A DNA stretch of 40,789 nucleotides from Runella sp. MFBS21. Its GTDB lineage: Bacteria > Bacteroidota > Bacteroidia > Cytophagales > Spirosomataceae. Of the stretch, positions 7,220 to 16,154 are shown piece by piece. Position 1 is the stretch's first letter, and the number at the start of each line of letters is the position of its first letter. The stretch is from the NCBI RefSeq assembly GCF_029433105.1, contig NZ_JARNTW010000034.1:1-40789 (forward strand), written 5' to 3'. A program made the position numbers and the translations under genes. The notes beneath the pieces are model-generated. The model made no database searches, had not been told where the DNA came from, and saw only the letters and a list, made by a program, of their open reading frames with translations.

Positions 7220-8296
7220 TTAGGCGGGCATGCCCTCTTTCATACGTTCGGCGTTTTCAGCAATGCGAAGTTGCTCAATAAAATCGCCAATTTCGCCGTC
7301 CATTACGGTTGGTAAGTTATAAACAGTATATCCGATGCGGTGGTCGGTGACGCGGCTTTGTGGGTAATTGTAAGTGCGGATTTTGTCGGAACGGTCGCCA
7401 CTTCCTACCAATGACTTACGCTGAGAAGATACTGCGTCATTTTGTTTTTTCAATTCCATTTCGTAGAGTTTCGAACGTAGCATATTCATGGCTCGCTCGC
7501 GGTTACCGTGCTGACTACGCTCTACCTGACAAACCACCACTATACCCGTAGGTTTGTGAGTGAGTTGCACTTTTGTTTCTACTTTGTTGACGTTCTGTCC
7601 ACCGGCACCCCCTGACCGTGAAGTAATGATTTCGATGTCGGCAGGGTTGATTTCTACTTCTTCTACGTCTTCTACCTCAGGAAGCACCGCCACGGTAGCG
7701 GCTGAAGTGTGCACTCTCCCTTGTGATTCTGTTACAGGCACGCGTTGTACGCGGTGAGCACCCGATTCAAATTTGAGCTTACCATACACATCTTCGCCTT
7801 CAATACTCGCGATGATTTCTTTGTAGCCTCCCGTACTTCCTTCGGTAAAGTCCATGATTTCCATGCGCCAGCCCATGCGGTCACAAAAGCGCTGATACAT
7901 TCTGAACAAGTCTCCCGCAAAAATCGCTGCTTCATCGCCACCTGTACCGCCTCTGACTTCAAGAATTACATTGTGGCTATCGTTAGGGTCTTTGGGAATC
8001 AACATTTCTTTCAGTGTGGCTTCCAGTTCTTCGGCCTGAGGCTGAAGTTCAGAAAGTTCGGCTTTGGCCAAGTCGCGCATATCTTCGTCGCTTTCGGTAG
8101 CGAGGAGTTCTTTTGCGCCTTCAATATCACTCAGTACTTTTTTATAAGCTTGGTATTTTTGGACAATTTTATCCAAGTCTTTGTATTCTTTGCTCAATTT
8201 TGAGAAGCGTTTTTGATCCGAAACTACTTCGGGCTGCACAATCTGCTGGGCTACTTCCTCAAAACGCTCTTTTATGGCCTCTAACTGTTCTAACAT
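7220..8296 (-). CDS. prfA: Peptide chain release factor 1
   Basis: 358 residues, the usual length for RF1. It recognises UAA and UAG stop codons and triggers release of the finished protein at the ribosome. The GGQ catalytic tripeptide sits in [15 protein letters not shown] (232-234). The codon-recognition loop reads [20 protein letters not shown] with the PxT tripeptide at 187-189, which marks RF1 rather than RF2 (SPF). The N-terminal coiled-coil region (about 1-100) and the domain opening [15 protein letters not shown] are complete. The start ATG at 8294-8296 begins the standard N-terminal helix. A 284-base gap separates it from the divergent fadN-like gene. Confidence 0.97.
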   Translation of the reverse strand: MLEQLEAIKERFEEVAQQIVQPEVVSDQKRFSKLSKEYKDLDKIVQKYQAYKKVLSDIEGAKELLATESDEDMRDLAKAELSELQPQAEELEATLKEMLIPKDPNDSHNVILEVRGGTGGDEAAIFAGDLFRMYQRFCDRMGWRMEIMDFTEGSTGGYKEIIASIEGEDVYGKLKFESGAHRVQRVPVTESQGRVHTSAATVAVLPEVEDVEEVEINPADIEIITSRSGGAGGQNVNKVETKVQLTHKPTGIVVVCQVERSQHGNRERAMNMLRSKLYEMELKKQNDAVSSQRKSLVGSGDRSDKIRTYNYPQSRVTDHRIGYTVYNLPTVMDGEIGDFIEQLRIAENAERMKEGMPA

Positions 8297-8525
8297 CGGT
8301 TGTCAATTGGTTAATTATGAATCAGTCAATGAAATACATCCCCAAACTGATTTAAACCACAAAGTTACGATTTTAACTCTATACTTAGATAGATTTTCAA
8401 TGAGTGTGTTTTACTTTAAACAACACCTTAAGGTATATGGGAGAGGTATCATCTATTTTCTATTTTTTTAGACTTTTTTTAGTCATTATTTTTGAATAAT
8501 AGTATGCTTGCATAATATTTTTTTC

Positions 8526-8533
8526 TACTTTTG
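8526..8533 (+). promoter_or_regulatory. Possible -7 promoter element for the fadN-like gene
   Basis: TACTTTTG fits the Bacteroidota TAnnTTTG -7 consensus and lies 47 bases before the ATG at 8581. No TTTG stands at the ideal distance; the nearest are at 8491 (too far) and a CTTG at 8507-8510 (too close). The rest of the 8297-8580 gap is AT-rich with no gene I can support. Confidence 0.45.
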
Positions 8534-8580
8534 ACTTTCAAAAATATCCAATAGTATCCTTAAAATTGATAACTACATAC

Positions 8581-10983
8581 ATGAACCGGAGTATTAAAAA
8601 AGTAGCCGTCTTAGGCTCAGGCATCATGGGGTCGCGTATTGCGTGTCATTTTGCCAACATTGGTGTAGAAGTATTGTTGTTAGATATTATTCCCAAAGAA
8701 TTAAATGCTGCCGAACAAGCCAAAGGACTTACCCTTGAGCATCCTGCTGTGCGCAATCGTATTGTGAATGATGCTTTTCAAAATACGCTCAAAGCTACGC
8801 CTGCGTCTTTGTATAGTCCCAAGTTTGCAAGTCGTATCAAACTTGGAAATTTTGACGACAATCTAGCCGAAATCAAAAACTACGATTGGGTATTAGAAGC
8901 CATTGTAGAAAGACTAGATATCAAACGCTCATTGTTTGAAAAGGTGGATGCGCTGCGCAAACCAGGTACTTTAATCACCTCCAATACCTCAGGTATTCCG
9001 ATTCATTTGATGGCAGAAGGTCGTAGTGAAGATTTTCAAAAACATTTTTGTGGAACGCACTTCTTTAATCCACCACGCTATTTACGTTTGTTTGAAGTGA
9101 TTCCAGGCCCCCAAACTAACTCTAAAATCATTGATTTTTTGATGCATTATGGAGAGTTGTTTTTGGGTAAAACAACAGTTTTGTGTAAAGATACGCCCGG
9201 TTTTATTGCCAATCGTCTAGGCATTCATGCCCTAGTTCAGACGGTGCGCATAGCCGAAGAAATGGGTTTGACGGTAGAAGAAGTTGATAAATTGACGGGT
9301 CCCGTAGTAGGCCGTCCCAAATCGGGAACGTTTCGTTTGTCGGATGTAGTGGGGCTTGATATCACCGTTAATGTATCAGGGAATTTAGCCAAAATACCCC
9401 ACGATGAATCGCGGGCCGATTTTAATATCTCGCCTGTTATAGCTCAACTCATGGAAAGAAAATGGTTGGGAGATAAAACAGGACAAGGATTTTATAAGAA
9501 AACAAAAGATGAAAAAGGCAAAACGTTGATTTTAGCTTTGGATTTGAGCACACTCGAATACAAACCCTCGGTAAAAGTAAAGTTTGAGACGCTCGAAAAA
9601 ACAAAGACTATCGACAATCTCAAAAAACGTTTTGGGGTGTTGCTCAAAGGCACCGACAAAGCGGGGGAGTTTTATCGGCGTACCTTTGCCAGTAGTTTCC
9701 GCTATGCCTCATTGCGTATTCCCGAAATCTCTGATGAGCTTTATCGCATCGATCAAGCGATTTGTGCAGGATTTGGCTGGGAACTTGGTATTTTCGAAAC
9801 CTGGGATGCCGTCGGTGTACAAAAGATGGTAGAAATCATGGAGTCGTTGGAGGCTAAACCTGCTCAGTGGGTGTATGATATGCTAGCGGCTGGCAACGAA
9901 AGTTTTTATAAAGTAGAAAATAGCCGTAAGCTTTACTACGATATTCCTTCTCAGTCTTATAAACCTATTCCTGGTCAAGAGGCGTTTATCATTCTCGAAA
10001 ACAAATCGCAAAATATCATTTGGAAAAATGCGGGCGCATCTATTTATGATTTAGGAGATGGTATTGCAGGAGTAGAATTTCACTCCAAAATGAACACTTT
10101 TGGGGCAGAAGTAGTAGAAGGGCTCAATCGTGCCTATGCGGTAGCCGAAAAAGATTTTCGAGGACTTGTGGTCGGAAATGAATCCAACGAAGCGTTTTCG
10201 GCAGGAGCCAACTTGGCGATGTTGTTTATGTTTGCTATCGAGCAAGATTATGACGAAATCAATCTGATGATTGCGCAGTTTCAGCAAACCATGATGCGGG
10301 CGCGGTATTCGTCGATACCCGTAGTGGTAGCACCTCATACCTTGGCTTTGGGAGGAGGATGTGAGCTGAATCTGCACGCCGACAAAGTAGTTGCGCATGC
10401 CGAAACTTACATGGGATTGGTCGAATTGGGTGTAGGATTAATTCCAGCCGGAGGAGGTACGAAAGAAATGGCCTTGCGCTGTTCAGATTTGTACCAAACT
10501 GGTGACCCTGAGTTGAATATCTTGCAAAATGCTTTTATGAATATCGCTCAAGCGAAAGTTTCTACTTCGGCCCAAGAAGCCGTAGAAATGAATTACATCA
10601 AAGCAGACCGTGACCAAATTGTACTGAATCGTAGCAGATTGATTGCAGAAGCCAAACAAGCCGCGGTTGATTTGGCCGAAAATGGTTATACTCAACCCAA
10701 GCATCGCACCGATATTAAAGTCCAAGGTAAAACGGGTATTGCCCTCTTTAAAGCGGGAATAGCTAGTATGCGTATGGCCAATTACATCACTGACCACGAT
10801 GCCAAGATTGCGGATAAGTTGGCTTATGTGATTTGTGGGGGAGACTTGAGTTATCCACAGCAGGTGACAGAGCAGTATCTCCTTGATTTAGAGAGAGAGG
10901 CATTTCTTTCTTTAACAGGTGAGAAAAAAACCTTGGAGCGTATGCAAGGATTGCTTACCGGCGGAAAACCTCCAAGGAATTAA
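8581..10983 (+). CDS. fadN: FadN-type 3-hydroxyacyl-CoA dehydrogenase / enoyl-CoA hydratase
   Basis: 800 residues. The N-terminal half is a 3-hydroxyacyl-CoA dehydrogenase: the NAD-binding VAVLGSGIMGSRIA (8-21), then the catalytic GTHFFNPPRYLRLFEVIPG and KDTPGFIANRLG. The C-terminal third is a crotonase-fold domain with NEAFSAGANLAMLF and ALGGGCELNLHADKVVAHAE followed by MGLVELGVGLIPAGGG. This order is that of Bacillus FadN and the reverse of E. coli FadB. It acts in fatty-acid beta-oxidation, hydrating enoyl-CoA and oxidising 3-hydroxyacyl-CoA. In many genomes a thiolase (fadA) follows; here none does. I start at ATG 8581, since the in-frame TTG at 8566 adds only five residues. A terminator follows. 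Confidence 0.9.
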   Translation: MNRSIKKVAVLGSGIMGSRIACHFANIGVEVLLLDIIPKELNAAEQAKGLTLEHPAVRNRIVNDAFQNTLKATPASLYSPKFASRIKLGNFDDNLAEIKNYDWVLEAIVERLDIKRSLFEKVDALRKPGTLITSNTSGIPIHLMAEGRSEDFQKHFCGTHFFNPPRYLRLFEVIPGPQTNSKIIDFLMHYGELFLGKTTVLCKDTPGFIANRLGIHALVQTVRIAEEMGLTVEEVDKLTGPVVGRPKSGTFRLSDVVGLDITVNVSGNLAKIPHDESRADFNISPVIAQLMERKWLGDKTGQGFYKKTKDEKGKTLILALDLSTLEYKPSVKVKFETLEKTKTIDNLKKRFGVLLKGTDKAGEFYRRTFASSFRYASLRIPEISDELYRIDQAICAGFGWELGIFETWDAVGVQKMVEIMESLEAKPAQWVYDMLAAGNESFYKVENSRKLYYDIPSQSYKPIPGQEAFIILENKSQNIIWKNAGASIYDLGDGIAGVEFHSKMNTFGAEVVEGLNRAYAVAEKDFRGLVVGNESNEAFSAGANLAMLFMFAIEQDYDEINLMIAQFQQTMMRARYSSIPVVVAPHTLALGGGCELNLHADKVVAHAETYMGLVELGVGLIPAGGGTKEMALRCSDLYQTGDPELNILQNAFMNIAQAKVSTSAQEAVEMNYIKADRDQIVLNRSRLIAEAKQAAVDLAENGYTQPKHRTDIKVQGKTGIALFKAGIASMRMANYITDHDAKIADKLAYVICGGDLSYPQQVTEQYLLDLEREAFLSLTGEKKTLERMQGLLTGGKPPRN

Positions 10984-11007
10984 TTCAGAAGATTTGAGTT
11001 TTTATAC

Positions 11008-11038
11008 AGTCACGGTGCATTTGCGCCGTGACTTTTTT
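11008..11038 (+). terminator. Rho-independent terminator after the fadN-like gene
   Basis: AGTCACGGTGC pairs with GCGCCGTGACT (11 pairs, one G-T) around an ATTT loop and is followed by six Ts. The GRAS gene starts 25 bases later, so it probably has its own promoter or depends on read-through. Confidence 0.88.
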
Positions 11039-11062
11039 AATTTTGGGTAAATACACTTTGAT

Positions 11063-12136
11063 ATGAAAAACCTTTTACCAATACTCCAAAACATTGCTCA
11101 ACACCTACCTGACCAACTTACCGATGCTGATAAAGAAACCTTGGAGAATATATACCAAAACTCTCTCCAAGACCTTGACCATCCAGAAGCCATGTTTGGT
11201 TTTGTATTGGCCAAAGCGATGCGTCAGCATTTATCAGGTGGACAGTCCAACGAACATATTTATCTTCAAAAATTTGAAATACCCCAAATTCGATTGTTCG
11301 AGTTATTGATTCAACAATTGCCCCTTGCTTCGCTTACTCAAACTTGCGCTAATGCGCTTTTAGTGTTGAGTTTGAAAAAATTTGAGAATCCTGTATTAAT
11401 GGATATTGGTATTGGCACCGGAATGCAAATAGTGAATGTGTTGCAGGAGTTGGCAAAACAGCCTGATTGTCAGATAAAACAATTGACGGTGCTAGGGGTA
11501 GAGCCATTTGCGGAGGCACTTCAAACCGCCCAACACAATCTCACAAATCTATTACTTCCTTTTAAGGTCAACTTTGTTTCTCATCAGGCTTTGATTGAAA
11601 ACATGACCTTTGTCCAAATAGAGACGTTATTACCCACACATTATGATACTTTGGTAATCAATGCCTCCTTTGCGTTGCATCATATACAGAAAGCAGCCGA
11701 CCGCGAAAAAGTTTTTAGTTATATTCGGAAGTTATCACCAGAGGTTTTTATCTTGTCAGAACCCGTATCTGACCATTTTGAGCCTCACTATGGTACTCGT
11801 TTTCGCAATGCAGCACTTCATTATGGGTTAGTTTTTGAAGTGATAGATACATTGGAAATTACACCTAAAGAAAAAGCGGCTCTAAAACTTTTTTTTAGTC
11901 GGGAGATAGATGATGTATTGGGCCAAGCCGAAGAGCTCAGAGTAGAAAAACAATACGCTACTTCACAATGGCTACAACTTTTCAAACAAGCAGGATTTGT
12001 GCTCCAAAAGCCTCTTCAATCGTTTGAAACTCAAGAGATGCAGGAGGTAGTATTGAAGGTAGATTTATCTGAACATTATGCCGTGGTTTTCAAAAATGAG
12101 GAAATAACTAATGTATTTTATGCCCAGCCATTTTAA
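11063..12136 (+). CDS. Bacterial GRAS-domain protein (Rossmann methyltransferase-like)
   Basis: 357 residues aligning by eye with the GRAS domain of plant DELLA/SCARECROW regulators along its whole length. The VHIID region reads VLMDIGIGTGMQIVNVLQEL (111-130) followed by QLTVLGVEP (140-148). LVINASFALHHI (197-208) matches the NFAFQLHH block. GTRFRNAALHYGLVFEVID (244-262) and FFSREIDDVLG (277-287) match the PFYRE region. RVEKQYATSQWLQLFKQAGF (293-312) matches the start of the SAW region. The fold is that of a SAM-binding Rossmann methyltransferase. Bacterial members are known but scarce and experimentally uncharacterised, and a small-molecule methyltransferase or ligand-binding role is inferred. 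An annotator could call it simply a class I methyltransferase. A PTE-family gene starts 15 bases downstream, probably cotranscribed. Confidence 0.82.
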   Translation: MKNLLPILQNIAQHLPDQLTDADKETLENIYQNSLQDLDHPEAMFGFVLAKAMRQHLSGGQSNEHIYLQKFEIPQIRLFELLIQQLPLASLTQTCANALLVLSLKKFENPVLMDIGIGTGMQIVNVLQELAKQPDCQIKQLTVLGVEPFAEALQTAQHNLTNLLLPFKVNFVSHQALIENMTFVQIETLLPTHYDTLVINASFALHHIQKAADREKVFSYIRKLSPEVFILSEPVSDHFEPHYGTRFRNAALHYGLVFEVIDTLEITPKEKAALKLFFSREIDDVLGQAEELRVEKQYATSQWLQLFKQAGFVLQKPLQSFETQEMQEVVLKVDLSEHYAVVFKNEEITNVFYAQPF

Positions 12137-12151
12137 CCCTAAACTTTCGCT

Positions 12152-13147
12152 ATGATTTCTCGCCGCCAATTTTTACTTGCTACTTCTCTCGTGCCTTTTC
12201 TACAAAAAGAAAGGCAAATCATGACTATCAACGGGGCAATGAGTACTAAACAAATGGGAAAAACACTTATCCACGAACATCTGTTAGTAGATTTTATTGG
12301 AGCAGACCAAATCCACTCGGGACGCTGGAATCGGAAAGAAGTATTGGAGGTGGTATTGCCGTATCTATTGGAAGTAAAAAAACAAGGCGTAAAAACACTC
12401 TTTGACTGTACACCTGCATTTTTGGGAAGAGATGTAGTTTTACTGCAACAAGCAGCTCAAGCAAGCGGCCTTCAAATCCTAACAAATACGGGATACTATG
12501 GAGCAGTGGATAATAAATATTTACCCAAATGGGCATTTGAAGAAACCGCAGAGCAGTTGGCCGCACGATGGTGCGCCGAATTTGAAAAAGGAATAGAAGG
12601 AACTACCATAAAACCAGGTTTTATAAAAATAGGCGTAAATCCTGCTCCCCTTTCTGACCTTCATCGGAAGCTTATACGTGCAGCAGGGCTCACCCATCTC
12701 AAAACAGGGCTGACTATTTGTTCACATACTGGACCAGCCGTAGCGGCATTTGAAGAAATAGAACAACTACAACAGCTAGGGGTGCATCCTAGCGCTTTTG
12801 TGTGGGTACATGCCCAAAATGAAACAAACAAAAACTTTTATACCAAAGCCGCTCAAATGGGGGCTTGGGTAAGCTTAGATGGGATAGGATGGGGAGACTG
12901 GGAAAAATATGCTATATGGCTTGATTTGCTCAAATCCAACAAACTCTTGCATAAAGTGCTGATTTCGCATGATGCAGGCTGGTATAAGCCTGGAGAGGAA
13001 AGGGGAGGAGAGTTTGTAGGGTATAGCTCTATTTTTGAGAAATTATTTCCGATACTTAAGACAAAGGGATTTGACAATGGCGATTTTGAGCAATTGTTGG
13101 TTCACAACCCTGCTGAAGCTTTTAGCCTTAGAGTAAGAAAAATATAA
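12152..13147 (+). CDS. Phosphotriesterase-family metallohydrolase, probably exported
   Basis: 331 residues of the amidohydrolase superfamily. Metal ligands expected for the PTE family are visible: HEH in TLIHEHLLVDF (about 42-44), a candidate carboxylated lysine in GFIKIGV, histidines in ICSHTG and WVHAQNE, and an aspartate in LISHDAGWY. The N-terminus MISRRQFLLATSLVPFL resembles a Tat signal (S-R-R-x-F-L), suggesting export of the folded metalloenzyme. Members hydrolyse lactones, phosphotriesters or other esters; the substrate here is unknown. The close spacing behind the GRAS-domain gene suggests a two-gene operon. Confidence 0.84.
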   Translation: MISRRQFLLATSLVPFLQKERQIMTINGAMSTKQMGKTLIHEHLLVDFIGADQIHSGRWNRKEVLEVVLPYLLEVKKQGVKTLFDCTPAFLGRDVVLLQQAAQASGLQILTNTGYYGAVDNKYLPKWAFEETAEQLAARWCAEFEKGIEGTTIKPGFIKIGVNPAPLSDLHRKLIRAAGLTHLKTGLTICSHTGPAVAAFEEIEQLQQLGVHPSAFVWVHAQNETNKNFYTKAAQMGAWVSLDGIGWGDWEKYAIWLDLLKSNKLLHKVLISHDAGWYKPGEERGGEFVGYSSIFEKLFPILKTKGFDNGDFEQLLVHNPAEAFSLRVRKI

Positions 13148-13213
13148 TAACGTCAGAATTCTTCCTCAAAAATCACCGTTTGGCTAGTGTTTTAGCCACT
13201 GATAAAGACTTTG

Positions 13214-13244
13214 TTTGATTACTTGGTAATACATAGTACCTTTG
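13214..13244 (+). promoter_or_regulatory. Promoter of the PspC gene (Bacteroidota type)
   Basis: TTTG at 13214-13217 is followed, after 19 bases, by TACCTTTG at 13237-13244. This is an excellent match to the -33/-7 consensus of the Bacteroidota housekeeping sigma factor. Transcription would begin near 13251, leaving a leader of about 60 bases. Confidence 0.8.
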
Positions 13245-13309
13245 AATCAACAATAACAGCCAAAGAAACAAAAAAAACAGTCATTAAAACATTTTAAATA
13301 CCTAAAGCC

Positions 13310-13546
13310 ATGACAACGAAACAATTGCACAGAATCCCTTCGGAAAGTAAAATAGGTGGTGTAGCCGCTGGTTTAGCCGATTACTTTGGGATAGATATTA
13401 CTTTGATGCGTATTTTGTGGATAGCGTCTTTTTTCGCTTTTATTCACGTACCTGTCATCATTATTTACATTGTTTTTTGGGCTATCATGCCTAAAGGTAC
13501 TCGCCAAAATACTACATCTAACCTAGTAGAAGTGCCTCAGAGTTAA
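13310..13546 (+). CDS. PspC-domain small membrane protein
   Basis: 78 residues forming a single PspC domain. KQLHRIPSESKIGGVAAGLADYFGIDITLMRILW (4-37) is the amphipathic N-terminal motif (RxxxxxxIxGVxxGLAxYF), followed by a transmembrane helix (about 38-62) ending IVFWAIMPKG. In E. coli PspC belongs to the membrane-stress phage shock response. Stand-alone PspC proteins in Bacteroidota probably act in envelope stress too, but this is inferred. It has its own promoter and a strong terminator, and so is monocistronic. Confidence 0.9.
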   Translation: MTTKQLHRIPSESKIGGVAAGLADYFGIDITLMRILWIASFFAFIHVPVIIIYIVFWAIMPKGTRQNTTSNLVEVPQS

Positions 13547-13547
13547 A

Positions 13548-13600
13548 AAAGAATCAATAAAAAAAGCCGAGCATTGCTCGGCTTTTTTTATTGATTCTTT
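13548..13600. terminator. Bidirectional terminator, perfect 26-base-pair palindrome
   Basis: Arms 13548-13573 and 13575-13600 are exact reverse complements around T13574, with a GC core GCCGAGCA/TGCTCGGC flanked by seven As and seven Ts. It terminates pspC (plus) and the esterase gene (minus). The right arm encodes the last residues and stop of the esterase (13588-13600). Confidence 0.9.
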
Positions 13601-14880
13601 AGTTTATTGACAAGCCATCCGGTCATTCGTTCGTGCTGCTCAGGATAAGTCCAGTGACCTGTTTCGAGAGCTAAGTACAAATCTTTGGGCGCTGAAATCA
13701 CATTGTAAGCCGCATACATAGAAGTAGGAGGGCATGTCTCGTCATTGAAACCCCATGAATAATAACCAGGGACTTTGACTCTACGAGCAAAATTAACGAC
13801 ATCATAATAGCCAAGCGTGGTGATTTTTTCTGGTTTATTATTGTAGGCAAGTGCATTTTTGTCAAAGTAATGAGGCCATCCACCCGCTCTTCCTTTCAAA
13901 TAGCCAGTTACATCCGATAAGGCTGGATAAAAAGCTCCCAACCATTTGACCCTATTATCAAGCGCCGCCGTAATGATAGACAAAGCACCACCTTGACTCC
14001 CGCCTGTTACGGCGAGATTAGTACCATCAAATTGTGGCAAACTTGTCAAGAAATCATTGGCACGAACACAGCCAAGATAGACGCGTTTGTAGTAAAAACG
14101 GTCACGATCATCAGAACCGTAGTTCATATAGCCATTAAAAGCACCTGCCCCCAAATCTAGATAAACAGAGGGGTCCATTGTAACTGGAATGCCATGAATC
14201 CCGATTTGTAACGTAATGATTCCTTTGGTAGCATTGGCAATGTCTCCTGCATACGCTCGTACCCCCGCGCCTGGAACATGCAAAAGTGCGGGATATTTAC
14301 CTTCTTTTTTTGGAACACACAAAATCCCATACACCCGTGCTCCCATCCGGAAGTTTTGCAAATTGAGGTGATACACATTCACCGTTTCGGTACAGCGTTC
14401 GGGAAGTAGGGTCATTTTAGCATCCATGGGGATTTTGGCTAAATCTGCCTTAGCGGTTTCCCAAAAAGTATCAAAATCTGTAGGGTTTTCAACAGTGGGC
14501 TTGATAGTAAGAGGCTCAAAACCAGCCGTTGCCAGATTTTTGTATTCTTTACCGTCAATTTCTGCAATAGCAATACATCTTAAAAAACCACTTGTTTTCA
14601 TTGTTCCCCCATCCAAGGTAATAGCCCCAGAAGGAAGTGTAATGGTTTCTTTTTTTGTAGGTTCCATTTTTTCTGGCCCAATTTCATAACGAATACGGGC
14701 ATTTTTGACCAAGTTACCATTTTGAAGAACCGAAATCGTAAACTTGACATTTTCTCCTGTTTTGTAAGTCCAGTCAAAATGATCAGGAGCTACTATTACT
14801 TTATAGAGTTTTTCGGCAGGCTGTGCCCAAACGGTAAAGACACTGAGAAGGTAAATAAATGATAAACTAACTCTTTTCAT
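13588..14880 (-). CDS. Acetyl xylan esterase (CE7, AXE1 family), exported
   Basis: 430 residues with a signal peptide (VSLSFIYLLSVFTVWAQ, cleavage near 19). A beta-sandwich region (about 22-120) precedes an alpha/beta-hydrolase domain. The nucleophile elbow is VTGGSQGGALS, with Ser as nucleophile; the catalytic Asp is likely in WGFNDETCPPTS, and the His in ETGHWTYPEQH. These match the CE7 family that removes acetyl groups from xylan and xylo-oligosaccharides. It would act in the periplasm or outside the cell on plant or algal glycans. It stands alone on the minus strand, without neighbouring xylanases or SusCD genes. Confidence 0.88.
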   Translation of the reverse strand: MKRVSLSFIYLLSVFTVWAQPAEKLYKVIVAPDHFDWTYKTGENVKFTISVLQNGNLVKNARIRYEIGPEKMEPTKKETITLPSGAITLDGGTMKTSGFLRCIAIAEIDGKEYKNLATAGFEPLTIKPTVENPTDFDTFWETAKADLAKIPMDAKMTLLPERCTETVNVYHLNLQNFRMGARVYGILCVPKKEGKYPALLHVPGAGVRAYAGDIANATKGIITLQIGIHGIPVTMDPSVYLDLGAGAFNGYMNYGSDDRDRFYYKRVYLGCVRANDFLTSLPQFDGTNLAVTGGSQGGALSIITAALDNRVKWLGAFYPALSDVTGYLKGRAGGWPHYFDKNALAYNNKPEKITTLGYYDVVNFARRVKVPGYYSWGFNDETCPPTSMYAAYNVISAPKDLYLALETGHWTYPEQHERMTGWLVNKLKNQ

Positions 14881-14966
14881 GGGATATACGGATAAAGAAG
14901 TAAAAGATTAAGGAGCTGATAAACATAACCAAAAGACGAGGTCTCCATTTTTCTAAGCACAATTTG

Positions 14967-14974
14967 TACATTTG
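14967..14974 (+). promoter_or_regulatory. Possible -7 element for the glycan cluster
   Basis: TACATTTG matches TAnnTTTG and lies 26 bases before the TTG start at 15001. The -33 position has only a T-rich run rather than TTTG, so the call is tentative. Confidence 0.45.
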
Positions 14975-15000
14975 TCGCATTAAACCTAAAAAGAGTAACC

Positions 15001-16047
15001 TTGTCTTCTTCATCTATACGTATTGTGGTGCTGCCGGATGCTGGCGCCGAAAATCCTTTTCAATATGAGATGGTAAATTTTCTGAGGCAAAACCAAATGG
15101 AGGTTGTTATTGGTGAAAAATACGCCTTGGGAAGTACATATCAGGCCCTAAAAAAGCATAAGCCTACGTTTTTGTACTATGATTGGGTACACAGTTTTAT
15201 TATTGGAAAGAGCTTTGGATGGTCGTTGCTAAAGTCGCTGGCTTTTGTTGTAGAGATTCTCATGGCCAAAAATATTTATAAAGTAAAGATTGTACACACG
15301 CTTCATAATCTTCAAAACCATGCGGGAATTTGGCTGGGCTTAGAACGAAAGATATATGGTTTTTTTCTTAGACAATGTAATCATATCAGAGTGTACTCAG
15401 AAGAAGTAAAACGCCAAGCCCTCTCTAAATTTGGGCTAAAAGAGCAGAGAGTATTAGTGATTCAAGATGTGCCGTATCATTATTATTATCCCAACCTAGT
15501 GGACAAACAAACAAGTCGAAAAAATCTTGGTATTGAAGAAGATAAGTTTGTGTATTTGTTTTTTGGAGAACTGAAGCCCTATAAAGGAATAAAAGATTTA
15601 TTAACCGTGTATGGGGAGTTAGAAGAATCAAAAAATTGTCTTATAATTGCAGGGAAAAGTTACGATACCCAATACTGGGAACAGCTAACAGCAAAAGCGA
15701 AAGATAATACTAACATTCAATGGTTTCATCGTTTCATTGAAAAAGAAGAAGTACAGTTTTTTTTCAATGCTGCCGATGTAGTGGTTTTGCCCTTCATGCG
15801 AATCGACCATTCGGGGTCTATTGATCTAGCGATGTCTTTTAGTAAGCCCATTGTAACTTTGCGAACCGATGCCACGGAGCGTTTATTGGGCCACCAATTA
15901 CCATTACTTTTTGATAACCACCGTTATTCCTTAAAAAATTGTCTACAAATTGTGAGAGAGAGCGATTTGGAGTCAATAGGAAGACGAAACTTTGAAATAG
16001 CTGATACCACAAATTATCAAGACCTTGTGAAGCTGTTTAAGCTGTAG
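15001..16047 (+). CDS. Glycosyltransferase, GT4-like (GT-B fold)
   Basis: 348 residues beginning at a TTG codon that opens straight into the first Rossmann strand (IRIVVLPDAG). KFVYLFFGELKPYKGIKDLL (about 181-200) is the typical start of the GT4 nucleotide-sugar domain (FxGxxxxYKG), followed by LIIAGKSYD and NAADVVVLPFMRIDHSGSIDLAMSFSKPIV. The usual E-x7-E motif of GT4 is replaced by DHSGSIDLA, as in a divergent subset. It probably adds a sugar during synthesis of a surface polysaccharide at the cytoplasmic face. First gene of a four-gene plus-strand cluster. Confidence 0.82.
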   Translation: MSSSSIRIVVLPDAGAENPFQYEMVNFLRQNQMEVVIGEKYALGSTYQALKKHKPTFLYYDWVHSFIIGKSFGWSLLKSLAFVVEILMAKNIYKVKIVHTLHNLQNHAGIWLGLERKIYGFFLRQCNHIRVYSEEVKRQALSKFGLKEQRVLVIQDVPYHYYYPNLVDKQTSRKNLGIEEDKFVYLFFGELKPYKGIKDLLTVYGELEESKNCLIIAGKSYDTQYWEQLTAKAKDNTNIQWFHRFIEKEEVQFFFNAADVVVLPFMRIDHSGSIDLAMSFSKPIVTLRTDATERLLGHQLPLLFDNHRYSLKNCLQIVRESDLESIGRRNFEIADTTNYQDLVKLFKL

Positions 16048-16154
16048 GGAAGGTGTTGTTGTTTGATGTCTGTTGCTGCTAAGCCACACCGATTTTGTTA
16101 GTTGCAAGCCACACCATCAAATGATGCTAAAGACACCCAATCGTATGTTTACAC

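Noticed and set aside
7745..8203. 152-codon plus-strand frame inside prfA
   Set aside because: It is the antisense shadow of a clear release factor gene; the composition (Phe-rich) is typical of a shadow.
16081..16115. Two copies of AAGCCACACC, 25 bases apart, taken as a CRISPR-like repeat
   Set aside because: Only two short copies with no third repeat and no regular spacer set; most likely chance or a small duplication.
16048..16154. Small RNA in the gap between the first GT4 and the methyltransferase
   Set aside because: No hairpin-terminator structure and no promoter boxes found; the gap is only about 107 bases.
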